Origin: Streptomyces glomeratus
GTDB taxonomy: Bacteria > Actinomycetota > Actinomycetes > Streptomycetales > Streptomycetaceae
Length of the DNA: 64,000 nucleotides
Assembly: GCF_021462825.1 (NCBI RefSeq)
Contig: NZ_JAKEEB010000001.1
Location: 248,001 to 312,000 of the forward strand
Reading direction: 5' to 3'
Part shown: piece after piece, positions 1 through 7,117 of the stretch
How the letters are laid out: the number at the start of each line of letters is the position of its first letter
Numbering within the stretch: position 1 is the stretch's first letter
Notes under the pieces: generated by a model
Databases searched by the model: none
Told to the model about the DNA's origin: nothing
What the model saw: only the letters and a program-made list of their open reading frames with translations
Program-made: the position numbers and the translations under genes

Positions 1-445
1 GCTCTATCCCGTACGCCTTGAACGGTTTGGGCATCCGCAGCCAGTGGCGTATGGGCGCCTCCGGGCGGTAGTCGAGGCGGCCGTACGAGCCGGTGGCGAA
101 CCACTGCCGGGTCTGCGGGAAGAACTCCGCGAACCGGCTCAGCGCGCTGCCCTGGCCGGGGGCGTCGGAGAAGTCGACCATCACGGTCAGGGCGTGCACG
201 GTGCCGGTGGAGCGGGCGTAGCCGGAGGGGGTCGGGATGCCTTCGGGCATCTGGATGTTCGGATGGCCGTGGATCATGCAAGGGCGCAGTGCCGAGGACC
301 GGACCGGGGCGACCGAGCCGGGCGCCGCGGAGTCGGCCGTCAGCTGCCCGGTGCCGGCCGAGGTGGAGATCGCCAGAGTCAGAGCGGTGACCGAGGCGAG
401 GGAGGCGGCGCGGCGAGGGTGTACCCGGCGACGGGACAGCTGCAT
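1..445 (-). CDS. Secreted M6-type metalloprotease-like protein (N-terminal part)
   Basis: The gene runs off the left edge; 148 codons are visible from an ATG at 445, with GGAGGG about 8 nt upstream. Residues 1-35 form a basic N-terminus followed by a hydrophobic stretch ending in small residues, a likely secretion signal, so the product should act outside the cell. The segment TVHALTVMVDFSDAPG and the following GSALSRFAEFFPQTRQWF are typical of actinobacterial proteins annotated with an M6 (immune inhibitor A-like) peptidase domain. The zinc-binding HExxH motif would lie beyond the edge, so activity cannot be judged here. Family assignment rests on these N-terminal motifs only. Confidence 0.75.
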   Translation of the reverse strand, partial: MQLSRRRVHPRRAASLASVTALTLAISTSAGTGQLTADSAAPGSVAPVRSSALRPCMIHGHPNIQMPEGIPTPSGYARSTGTVHALTVMVDFSDAPGQGSALSRFAEFFPQTRQWFATGSYGRLDYRPEAPIRHWLRMPKPFKAYGIE

Positions 446-601
446 GCGGTGGCCCTCCGCTCCACGGCAGCCGCCGGTCTCCGACTGCACCCTTGCGATC
501 ACCCTGTGGCGCGCGCACCGTGGGCGCGCGCTGGAGGAGGCCGAACGAGGGGTTCTCGGGCGCGGAGGGGGTGAAGGCGGGCGAGGGGAGGCGTGAAACG
601 G

Positions 602-765
602 GTGCGTGCGGCTCGGGGCGGGGGTTGGGTGCGTGCGGCTCGGGGCGGGGATCGGGTGCGTACGGTCCGGAGCTGGGTGCCGGGTGCGTACGGTCCGGAG
701 CTTGGTGTCGGGTGTGCGTGGCTCGGGGCGGGGCCGGGCGCGCATGGTTCGGGGCAGGTATCGGG
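602..765. repeat. Six tandem imperfect repeats of about 27 bp
   Basis: Units begin near 602, 629, 656, 684, 712 and 739, each 26-28 bp, with a core resembling gtgcgtgcggctcggggcgg followed by a variable tail. Units 1 and 2 are nearly identical, as are units 3 and 4, which suggests stepwise duplication. The array is intergenic; no function is visible. Confidence 0.75.
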
Positions 766-845
766 TGCAGGGGAGGGATGCCGACCGACCGAGCCCGGTG
801 AGTGACGCAGGTCACAGGAATTGATTGCGATGCGGGGAAATAACC

Positions 846-900
846 GGGGACCGATTCCCCGTTTAGACCGGTGTCCGAGCGAAACGGGGAACAAGTCCCC
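846..900. promoter_or_regulatory. Twin operator upstream of the TetR gene
   Basis: Two inverted repeats, GGGGA-N5-TCCCC at 846-860 and 886-900, lie 40 bp centre to centre just upstream of the TetR start. The larger 20-bp blocks containing them are inverted copies of one another (AAACGGGGAA-N3-GTCCCCGG). This is the expected layout of an autorepressor binding two dimers on nearly the same DNA face. Binding by the adjacent TetR protein is an inference. Confidence 0.6.
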
Positions 901-931
901 GGATCGTGTCCCACTCGCCTAGGAGTACGCC

Positions 932-1576
932 GTGCAGACCGCAACCCCCGCACAGCGCCGAGCGTCCAGGCCGCGCGCCGACGCCCTGCGCAACCGGGAG
1001 CGGATCGTCACCGCCGCCCGGGAGATGTTCGTCGAGTTCGGCCCCGACGTGCCGTTCGACGAGATCGCCCGCCGGGCGGGCGTCGGCAATGCCACGGTGT
1101 ACCGCAACTTCCCCGACCGCGACACGCTCGTCACCGAGGTCGTCTGCTGGGTCCTCGACCGCACGGCCGAGGAAGCCGAGCGGGCGCTCGCCGAGTGCGC
1201 CGACGCCTTCGAGGCGCTGGAGCGCTTCGCGCACGCCGCCGCCGACGAGCGGATCAGCGCGCTGTGCCCGATGGTCTCCAGCACGTTCGACGAGAGCCAC
1301 CCCGATCTGCAAGCCGCAGGCGAACGGATCGAACGGCTCATCGAGAAGATCATGGACCGCGCCAAGGCCGCCGGGCAGCTCCGTCCCGACGTGGGCGTCG
1401 GTGATCTGACGATCGCCGTCGCCCAGCTCAGCAGGCCGCCGGCCGGTACGGCGTGCTTCAGCGCCGACCGCTTCATGCACCGTCATCTCCAGCTGTTCCT
1501 GGACGGACTGCGGGCCCCGGCCCGCTCCGAGCTGCCGGGTACGGCCGTGACCATGGAGGACCTGCGCCGATCCTGA
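932..1576 (+). CDS. TetR family transcriptional regulator
   Basis: A 214-residue one-component repressor. The TetR helix-turn-helix occupies about residues 20-65, with the hallmark GVGNATVYRNFPDRDTLV at the recognition helix. The C-terminal half is all-helical and would bind a ligand that cannot be predicted. The GTG start at 932 is preceded by AGGAG (921-925). Two GGGGA-N5-TCCCC sites sit immediately upstream, consistent with autoregulation. The DHA2 exporter gene follows 374 bp downstream on the same strand, so control of that exporter is the most economical role, but the gap means it may have its own promoter. Confidence 0.85.
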   Translation: MQTATPAQRRASRPRADALRNRERIVTAAREMFVEFGPDVPFDEIARRAGVGNATVYRNFPDRDTLVTEVVCWVLDRTAEEAERALAECADAFEALERFAHAAADERISALCPMVSSTFDESHPDLQAAGERIERLIEKIMDRAKAAGQLRPDVGVGDLTIAVAQLSRPPAGTACFSADRFMHRHLQLFLDGLRAPARSELPGTAVTMEDLRRS

Positions 1577-1678
1577 GAGACCTGTGGCGACTGGCAGTGA
1601 TCACTGCCGATCAGCAGCGACCGACAGCGACCCGTACCGATTAGTTTCGCGAGCCTCACCCGTCTGTACCGACGGACG

Positions 1679-1722
1679 ACGTTCTGCGGCGGGCACGGAC
1701 CTCACGTACCGCCCGCAGACGT
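1679..1722 (+). terminator. Imperfect hairpin after tetR
   Basis: ACGTTCTGCGGCGGGC (1679-1694) can pair with GCCCGCAGACGT (1711-1722), leaving two small bulges and a 16-nt loop. No U-tract follows, as is usual for Streptomyces terminators. It is weaker than the other hairpins in the window. Confidence 0.35.
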
Positions 1723-1850
1723 GACGACGACAGACGTCCCGGCCGTCACTCCGACGAGCCGTAGCCCTGCCCAGCCTTGCCCTGTCCTGCCCTTCCGCGA
1801 TGTTCCGCGCCTCCTTCCACGCCCCTTTCCGCCTCACTGTCCGGCCTTTC

Positions 1851-1889
1851 CGATTCGTCTGACCGATTCGTCTGACCGATCCGTCTGAC
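1851..1889. repeat. Three direct 13-bp repeats upstream of exporter
   Basis: CGATTCGTCTGAC occurs at 1851-1863 and 1864-1876 and, with one change, at 1877-1889. The array ends 61 bp before the exporter start and may be a binding array or simply slippage product. Confidence 0.7.
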
Positions 1890-1950
1890 CTTTCCGATCG
1901 GCCAGGCCTTCCCGATCTTTCCGTCACGAAGTCCCGAAGTGGGTACCTCC

Positions 1951-3492
1951 ATGTCTGCAACCGCCCGAAGCGCCCCCGCCGCTTCCGCTCCCGACGCCCG
2001 ACGCTGGCGGGCGCTCGTCTTCATCGCGCTCGCCCAGCTGATGGTCGTCCTCGACGCCACCATCGTGAACATCGCTCTCCCGTCCGCCCAGCGAGACCTC
2101 GGGATATCCGACGGAAACCGCCAGTGGGTCGTCACCGCGTACGCCCTCGCCTTCGGCGGCCTGCTGCTCTTCGGCGGCCGGATCGCCGACCTGTGGGGCC
2201 GCAAGCGGGCCTTCGTCATCGGCCTGACCGGCTTCGCCGCCGCCTCCGCGCTCGGCGGCGCGGCGCAGTCCGGCGCGATGATGTTCGGTGCCCGCGCCCT
2301 CCAGGGCGTCTTCGGTGCCCTCCTCGCCCCGGCCGCGCTGTCCCTGCTCGCGGTGATGTTCACGGACGCCAAGGAGCGTGCCAAGGCGTTCGGCATCTAC
2401 GGCGCGATCGCCGGTGGCGGCGGCGCCGTGGGTCTGATCCTCGGTGGCTTCCTCACCGAGTACCTGGACTGGCGCTGGACGTTCTTCGTCAACATCCCGT
2501 TCGCCGTGGTCGCGGCAGCCGGCGCCTACTTCGTCATCCGGGAGCCGGAGGGCGGCCGCAACCGCTCGCCGCTCGACATTCCGGGCGTCATCCTCTCCAC
2601 CCTCGGCCTCGTCTCCCTCGTCTACGGCTTCACGCGCGCCGAGTCCGACGGCTGGGGCGACTCCCTGACGGTCGGCCTGTTCGTCGCGGCGGCGGTCCTG
2701 CTCCTGGCCTTCGTGGTCACCGAGTCCCGGGTCAAGGCCCCGCTGCTGCCGCTGCGCGTGGTCACCGACCGCAACCGTGGCGGTGTCTACCTCTCCCTCG
2801 GCCTCGCGGTCATCGCGATGTTCGGCACGTTCCTCTTCCTGACCTACTACCTGCAGGTCGTGAAGGGCTACTCGCCGGTCAAGACCGGCTTCGCCTTCCT
2901 GCCGATGGTGGCCGGCATGATCACCGGCTCGACCCAGATCGGCACCCGTCTGATGACCCGCGTCCCCGCGCGTCTGCTGATGGGCCCCGGATTCCTCGTG
3001 GCCGCCGCCGGTATGTTGCTGCTGGCGCAGCTGGAGATCGGTTCCTCCTATGCGGCCCTCGTGCTGCCGGCCCTGGTGCTGCTCGGCCTCGGCATGGGTA
3101 CGGCGTTCATGCCGGCCATGTCCCTGGCCACGTTCGGCGTGCAGCCGCGGGACGCGGGTGTCGCCTCCGCGATGGTGAACACCTCGCAGCAGGTGGGCGG
3201 CGCGATCGGCACGGCCCTGCTGAACACGATCGCGGCCTCGGCGACCACGTCCTACATCAAGGACCACATCGCGACGGCTGCCTCCAAGCCCCAGCAGCAG
3301 CTGGTCCAGCTCCAGGGCATGGTGCACGGCTACGCGAACGCCATCTGGTTCGCCGTGGGCATCCTCGCGTTCGCCGCGGTGGTCGCCCTGACCTTCGTCA
3401 ACGCCGGACGCCCGGACGTCGCGCAGGTCTCCGCCGGTGGCACGGGCGAGGGAGTCGAGGACGAGGTGCACGTCCCGGTGGTCGCCCACTGA
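1951..3492 (+). CDS. MFS drug exporter, DHA2 (EmrB/QacA) family
   Basis: A 513-residue integral membrane protein of the 14-segment drug:H+ antiporter-2 family. The N-terminal membrane segment carries QLMVVLDATIVNIALP, the family motif D1, and residues around 75-90 show GRIADLWGRKRAF, the conserved loop 2-3 motif A. These proteins export drugs or dyes across the cytoplasmic membrane using the proton gradient; the substrate is not predictable. ATG 1951 is preferred over an in-frame GTG four codons upstream because homologues begin near here, although neither start has a strong ribosome binding site. It lies downstream of a TetR gene on the same strand, a common regulator/exporter pairing. Confidence 0.88.
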   Translation: MSATARSAPAASAPDARRWRALVFIALAQLMVVLDATIVNIALPSAQRDLGISDGNRQWVVTAYALAFGGLLLFGGRIADLWGRKRAFVIGLTGFAAASALGGAAQSGAMMFGARALQGVFGALLAPAALSLLAVMFTDAKERAKAFGIYGAIAGGGGAVGLILGGFLTEYLDWRWTFFVNIPFAVVAAAGAYFVIREPEGGRNRSPLDIPGVILSTLGLVSLVYGFTRAESDGWGDSLTVGLFVAAAVLLLAFVVTESRVKAPLLPLRVVTDRNRGGVYLSLGLAVIAMFGTFLFLTYYLQVVKGYSPVKTGFAFLPMVAGMITGSTQIGTRLMTRVPARLLMGPGFLVAAAGMLLLAQLEIGSSYAALVLPALVLLGLGMGTAFMPAMSLATFGVQPRDAGVASAMVNTSQQVGGAIGTALLNTIAASATTSYIKDHIATAASKPQQQLVQLQGMVHGYANAIWFAVGILAFAAVVALTFVNAGRPDVAQVSAGGTGEGVEDEVHVPVVAH

Positions 3493-3530
3493 CCGCACGG
3501 ACGGTGGGGCCTCCCACCGGACACCGGGTC

Positions 3531-3566
3531 CGCCCCGGCTCCGCCCTCGAGGGCGGAGCCGGGGCG
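3531..3566. terminator. Perfect 16-bp stem hairpin, bidirectional
   Basis: CGCCCCGGCTCCGCCC (3531-3546) and its exact reverse complement (3551-3566) are separated by TCGA. It lies between the convergent exporter and MarR genes and can stop transcription from both sides. Confidence 0.85.
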
Positions 3567-3648
3567 GCCGTGTGCGAGGGCGCGTGCGGGCGATGTCGGG
3601 CGGGGTGCGTGCGGGCGAGGCCCGGTGGGGGCCGTCGTCCGTCCGGGC

Positions 3649-4161
3649 TCAGCGGAGCCAGGGCAGGTCCGCCCCGCCATCCTTGGGCTGGAGTCCCTCC
3701 GCGATCACCGACATGATCTCGCCGAGGGACTTCTGCTGCTCCGGGGTGAGCCGGTCGAACATCGCCTGGCGCACGGCCGCCACATGACCGGGCGCGGTGC
3801 GGGCCAGCACCTCGTAGCCCTCGTCCGTGAGGACCGCGACCTGGCCGCGCTTGTCGGCAGCGCAGTTCTCGCGGCGCACCCAGCCGTTCTTCTCGAGACG
3901 GGCGACGGCATGCGAGAGCCGGGAACGGGTGATCTTGGCGCCTATCGCCAGCTCGGTCATCCGCAGCCGTCTGCGCGGTGCCTCGGCGAGCTGGACGAGC
4001 AGTCCGTAGTACATGTGCGGCATGCCCGCGTCGCGCTGAAGCTGACGGTCGAGGTGGTCCTCGAGAAGGGTGACGGCGTGCATGTAGGCACGCCAAGTGC
4101 GCTGCTCCTGGTCGGTGAGCCAGCGTGTGTCCTCAGGGCGTGCCGTCCTCATGCGCTCCAC
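3649..4161 (-). CDS. MarR family transcriptional regulator
   Basis: A 170-residue winged-helix regulator. The MarR DNA-binding core spans about residues 60-125, with RLRMTELAIGAKITRSRLSH at the recognition helix and the wing residues DKRGQVAVLTDEG. GTG at 4161 is chosen because AAGAAGAGG lies about 7 nt upstream; an ATG three codons inside is possible. It is transcribed divergently from the dioxygenase gene across a 93-bp gap holding two TTGA/TCAA-type inverted repeats, so it probably represses both genes. MarR proteins of this arrangement usually sense small phenolic or aromatic ligands; the actual ligand is unknown. Confidence 0.88.
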   Translation of the reverse strand: MERMRTARPEDTRWLTDQEQRTWRAYMHAVTLLEDHLDRQLQRDAGMPHMYYGLLVQLAEAPRRRLRMTELAIGAKITRSRLSHAVARLEKNGWVRRENCAADKRGQVAVLTDEGYEVLARTAPGHVAAVRQAMFDRLTPEQQKSLGEIMSVIAEGLQPKDGGADLPWLR

Positions 4162-4174
4162 TCTACGGCCTCTT

Positions 4175-4228
4175 CTTGAAACTTAAACAAGTCGGCGCTA
4201 CGCTCTCGATAGAGCTTGATGTTTCAAG
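4175..4228. promoter_or_regulatory. Two MarR-type inverted repeats in divergent promoter
   Basis: CTTGAAACTTAAACAAG (4175-4191) and CTTGATGTTTCAAG (4215-4228) both carry CTTG/CAAG ends, and both contain GTTTCAAG on one strand. They flank the region from which marR and the dioxygenase gene must be transcribed, with centres about 38 bp apart. Assignment to the adjacent MarR protein is inferred. Confidence 0.65.
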
Positions 4229-4254
4229 TAAACGGGCCGGAGGGAGCCACTGCC

Positions 4255-5061
4255 ATGTCCGCCGTCACCGAGGAGCGCCCCGTGCCCGAACGCATGCCCG
4301 CCCTCTATCTGAGCCATGGTGCGCCCCCGTTGGCCGACGACCCGGTCTGGCCCGGGCAGCTCGCCGCCTGGTCCGCCGGTCTGCCCCGCCCCCGGGCGAT
4401 CCTCATGGTCTCCGCCCACTGGGAAGAGGCCCCGCTCGCCCTCGGCGCGGTGGAGACGGTTCCGCTGGTCTACGACTTCTGGGGCTTCCCGGAGCACTAC
4501 TACCGGGTGACCTATGCCGCCCCGGGCGCCCCGCAGCTCGCCGATTCCGTACGGAAACTGCTGCGCGCCCCCGGCATGCCGGTCCAGGACATCCCGGACC
4601 GCGGCCTGGACCACGGCGCGTATGTGCCGCTGGTCGAGATGTTCCCCGAGGCCGGCATCCCCGTCCTGCAGGTCTCCCTGCCCACCCTCGACCCGGTGAG
4701 GCTCCTGGAGATCGGACGCAAGCTGGCCGTGCTGCGCGACGAGGGCGTCCTGATCATCGGCTCCGGCTTCTTCACCCACAATCTGGCAGCCCTGCGTCAC
4801 CCGGGCGGGGGGGTGCCCGCGTGGTCGGCGGAGTTCGACGACTGGGGCCACCGGGCGCTGGAGGCCGGTGACATCGACGCGCTGCTCGACTTCACCCGCA
4901 CATCCCCGGCGGGCCGGCTCGCCCATCCCCGCACGGAACACTTCGCCCCGCTCTTCGTGACGCTGGGCGCGGCGGACGCCATGGGGGAGCTGGACACGCA
5001 CAGGCCGGTGATCGACGGGTTCTGGATGGGGCTGGCGAAGAGGTCGGTCCAGTTCGGCTGA
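4255..5061 (+). CDS. DODA-type extradiol ring-opening dioxygenase (LigB superfamily)
   Basis: A 268-residue protein close to the usual length of the YgiD/4,5-DOPA extradiol dioxygenase family. These are class III, iron- or zinc-dependent enzymes that open catechol-type rings. Family landmarks are LYLSHGAPPL near residue 18, ILMVSAHWEE near residue 55, the LDHGAYVPL segment with its histidine near 118, and the SGFFTHNL segment. The ATG at 4255 follows GGAGGGAGCC at good spacing; upstream ATG codons in the operator lack this. Divergent pairing with a MarR regulator suggests induction by an aromatic compound. The exact substrate cannot be read from the sequence. Confidence 0.85.
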   Translation: MSAVTEERPVPERMPALYLSHGAPPLADDPVWPGQLAAWSAGLPRPRAILMVSAHWEEAPLALGAVETVPLVYDFWGFPEHYYRVTYAAPGAPQLADSVRKLLRAPGMPVQDIPDRGLDHGAYVPLVEMFPEAGIPVLQVSLPTLDPVRLLEIGRKLAVLRDEGVLIIGSGFFTHNLAALRHPGGGVPAWSAEFDDWGHRALEAGDIDALLDFTRTSPAGRLAHPRTEHFAPLFVTLGAADAMGELDTHRPVIDGFWMGLAKRSVQFG

Positions 5062-5087
5062 GCTGCCGCGCGGTCATTCCCGGGCGG

Positions 5088-5606
5088 TCACAGCTCCTTC
5101 TCGTACCAGGCCACGTCCCAGTACCGGCCGAACTTCCGGCCCACCTGCCGGTAAGTGCCCACGTGCCGGAAACCGAAGCGTTCGTGCAGGCGCACGGAGG
5201 CTTCGTTGGGCTGGGCGATGCCCGCGTAGGCGCGGTGGAGGTCCTCGCCCGCGAGCGCCTCGAACAGGGCCTTGTACAGACGCGTGCCCACGCCCCGGGC
5301 CGTGGCGTGCGGGGCGAGGTAGACCGTCACCTCCACCGAGGTCGCATAGGCGGGCTTGGCGCGGAAACCGCTGGATGTGGCGTACCCCAGAACCTCCTGT
5401 GAGTCCGGGTCCACGGCAACCATCAGCCGATGGGGCCCGTCTTCAGGGTGGGAGAGCAGCCAAGGACGTCGCTCTTCCGGCGTGAAGATCGCGGTATCGA
5501 AGGTGATGGGCGTCTCGCGTACGTAGTGGTTGTAGATGTCCGTGAGGGCCGAGAGGTCGCTCGCCCTGCCCGGCCTGACCTGCACCTCTGTACGTTCGGA
5601 CGTCAT
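5088..5606 (-). CDS. GNAT acetyltransferase of the phosphinothricin (Pat/Bar-like) family
   Basis: A 172-residue cytoplasmic N-acetyltransferase. It aligns by eye along its length with phosphinothricin/methionine sulfoximine acetyltransferases: an N-terminal IYNHYVRETPITFDT, the central SVEVTVYLAPHATARGVGTR carrying the acetyl-CoA pyrophosphate loop, and the C-terminal HERFGFRHVGTYRQVG. Members detoxify phosphinothricin or methionine sulfoximine, but many chromosomal copies act on other amines, so the substrate is open. The ATG at 5606 is the natural start. It is convergent with the dioxygenase gene and divergent from hrdD. Confidence 0.85.
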   Translation of the reverse strand: MTSERTEVQVRPGRASDLSALTDIYNHYVRETPITFDTAIFTPEERRPWLLSHPEDGPHRLMVAVDPDSQEVLGYATSSGFRAKPAYATSVEVTVYLAPHATARGVGTRLYKALFEALAGEDLHRAYAGIAQPNEASVRLHERFGFRHVGTYRQVGRKFGRYWDVAWYEKEL

Positions 5607-5666
5607 CCTGCCTCCCCGGTGGCGGCACAGGGTACTGCATGATCAGAAAAATCGACGGGCAGGTTG

Positions 5667-5692
5667 GGAATTCTGTCCGGATTGCAGTCGTT
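5667..5692 (+). promoter_or_regulatory. Sigma-R type promoter of hrdD
   Basis: GGAAT at 5667-5671, exactly 18 nt, then GTT at 5690-5692. This matches the sigma-R (thiol-oxidative stress ECF sigma factor) consensus GGAAT-N18/19-GTT. In S. coelicolor hrdD is a known sigma-R target. The transcript would start near 5699, leaving a leader of about 78 nt before the ATG at 5777. Confidence 0.75.
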
Positions 5693-5776
5693 GTTTCCTT
5701 CGGATGCAGGGCACCCGGAAGGGTGTCGTAAGCGCCACAGGACCATCCGCCAGCCCACCATCGCAAGGGAGCACGC

Positions 5777-6775
5777 ATGGCAACCCGTGCCGTCGCCCGT
5801 CGCCAGGCCGCCGAAGGCGAGACCGTAGACGCGGCAAACAGTGTTCGCGCCCATGGCGGCGAGATCGCCGATCGCGACCTGGTCGGCATGTATCTCGACG
5901 AGATCGCGCGTACACCTCTGCTCGACGCCGCCAGGGAGGTCGAGCTGTCCCAGATCATCGAGGCCGGTGTGTTCGCGCGGCAGATCCTCGACGGTGAGGA
6001 GGAGGCCAAGGCGGATGCCACCCGTGAGGAGTTGGAGGCTCTGGTCGCCGAAGGCGAGCGGGCCAAGGACATCTTCATACGGTCGAACCTGCGGCTCGTC
6101 GTGGCCGTCGCGCGACGCTACCCGCGCAGTGGCCTTCCGCTGCTCGACCTGATCCAGGAGGGCAACGCTGGCCTGGTGCGCGCGGTCGAGAAGTTCGACT
6201 ACCGCAAGGGCTTCAAGTTCTCGACCTACGCGACGTGGTGGATCCGCCAGGCCATCACCCGGTCGATCGCCGACCAGTCCCGGACCATCCGGCTGCCCGT
6301 GCACCTGGTCGAGGAGCTGGGCCGCATCCGCCGGGTGCAGCGCGAGTTCAACCGCGAGCACGGCCGGGACCCCGAGCCCGCCGAGATCGCCGCCGAGCTG
6401 GACTCGACGGCGGAGCGCATCAGCGACGTCCTCGACTGGGCCCGCGACCCGGTGTCGCTGAACATGTCGGTGGACGACGAGGGCGAGACCCAGTTCGGCG
6501 ACCTGCTCGAGGACACCTCCGCGGTGTCGCCGGAGCAGTCGGTGCTCACACTGCTGCGCAGCGAGGAACTGGACGACCTCATCGGCCGGCTCGACCAGCG
6601 CACGGCGTCGATCATCAAGATGCGCTACGGCATCGATGACGGCCGGGAGCGCACCCTGACCGAGGTCGGCAAGGAGCACGGCCTGACGCGCGAGCGGATC
6701 CGGCAGATCGAGAAGCACGCGCTCCTGGAGCTGAAGAAGCTGGCCCGGGACACCGGGTTCGACGCGGCGGCGTAA
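5777..6775 (+). CDS. hrdD: RNA polymerase principal-like sigma factor HrdD
   Basis: A 332-residue group 2 sigma-70 factor. The N-terminus MATRAVARR and the overall sequence match, from memory, S. coelicolor HrdD almost residue for residue. Region 1.2 lies near residues 35-65 (DLVGMYLDEIARTPLL), region 2 near 95-165 with the -10 recognition helix FKFSTYATWWIRQAITRSI, region 3 near 170-245, and region 4 near 255-325 with the -35 helix LTRERIRQIEKHAL. It lacks the long region 1.1 of HrdB. HrdD is dispensable in S. coelicolor. A sigma-R promoter lies 85 nt upstream, so the gene should respond to thiol oxidation. The ATG at 5777 is preceded by AAGGGAG. Confidence 0.95.
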   Translation: MATRAVARRQAAEGETVDAANSVRAHGGEIADRDLVGMYLDEIARTPLLDAAREVELSQIIEAGVFARQILDGEEEAKADATREELEALVAEGERAKDIFIRSNLRLVVAVARRYPRSGLPLLDLIQEGNAGLVRAVEKFDYRKGFKFSTYATWWIRQAITRSIADQSRTIRLPVHLVEELGRIRRVQREFNREHGRDPEPAEIAAELDSTAERISDVLDWARDPVSLNMSVDDEGETQFGDLLEDTSAVSPEQSVLTLLRSEELDDLIGRLDQRTASIIKMRYGIDDGRERTLTEVGKEHGLTRERIRQIEKHALLELKKLARDTGFDAAA

Positions 6776-6783
6776 CGGCATCC

Positions 6784-6812
6784 GCGGGGCCGGGGCGCGC
6801 CGCCGGCCCCGC
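6784..6812 (+). terminator. Hairpin after hrdD
   Basis: GCGGGGCCGG (6784-6793) pairs perfectly with CCGGCCCCGC (6803-6812) across a 9-nt loop, starting 9 nt after the hrdD stop codon. No U-tract. Confidence 0.75.
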
Positions 6813-6926
6813 CGCGCCGGCCGGCGCGACTTGGCGCTGTTGCGTCGCTTCAACCCCTGGGGTCCGGGGCACAAGACCTCCGGGCCCACGCGCGTATGGG
6901 CCGGACCGTGCGCGCCCTCCAGAGCC

Positions 6927-7013
6927 GAGTCCCGACGCACTCCCCCCAGCGGCGGGACTCTTCCCGAGCCGGGTTCCGGCGCCACTCCCCCCCCCTGGCG
7001 CCGGAGCCCGGCT
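6927..7013. other. Two consecutive hairpins with oligo-C loops
   Basis: Hairpin one pairs GAGTCCCG (6927-6934) with CGGGACTC (6953-6960) around a loop containing six C. Hairpin two pairs 18 bases (6967-6984) with 6996-7013, with one G-U pair, around an 11-nt loop containing nine C in a row. They lie about 105 nt before the TetR start and more than 150 nt after hrdD, so they could be a second terminator or a structured leader. Confidence 0.6.
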
Positions 7014-7117
7014 CTGCCCTGTGCTCGGACAGGGGGCAGGCCGACCGGGTCGCCCCGGACCTGAACCCCGGGGCGGCCCGGATGGCAGATTGTGCCACAG
7101 CGGCATAACCTGCCGTC

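Larger units (their letters stand above)
446..931. other. Intergenic region with tandem repeats and regulator promoter
   Basis: No convincing gene lies in these 486 bases between the metalloprotease start and the TetR gene. The left half is GC-rich and carries a six-copy tandem repeat (602-765). The right half, from about 815, is locally AT-richer and holds two copies of an inverted-repeat operator (846-860 and 886-900) directly before the TetR start. The short open frames here overlap the repeats in several phases and have no recognisable product. Confidence 0.7.
1577..1950. other. Intergenic region between tetR and exporter gene
   Basis: No gene is supported in these 374 bases. They contain an imperfect hairpin just after the regulator (1679-1722), a run of pyrimidine-rich sequence with short repeated words, and three copies of a 13-bp direct repeat at 1851-1889 ahead of the exporter start. 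The long minus-strand frames across it are shadows of the GC bias of the neighbouring gene. Confidence 0.6.
6776..7117. other. Intergenic region hrdD-tetR with several hairpins
   Basis: These 342 bases carry no supported gene. A terminator-like stem follows hrdD (6784-6812), and two further hairpins with cytosine-rich loops lie at 6927-6960 and 6967-7013. The TetR promoter should lie in the last 100 bases, but no clear -10/-35 pair was identified. Confidence 0.6.

Noticed and set aside
1924..3498. Long minus-strand open frame opposite the first exporter
   Set aside because: It mirrors the membrane protein gene, is rich in Arg/Gly/His-type shadow composition, and has no ribosome binding site or recognisable motif.
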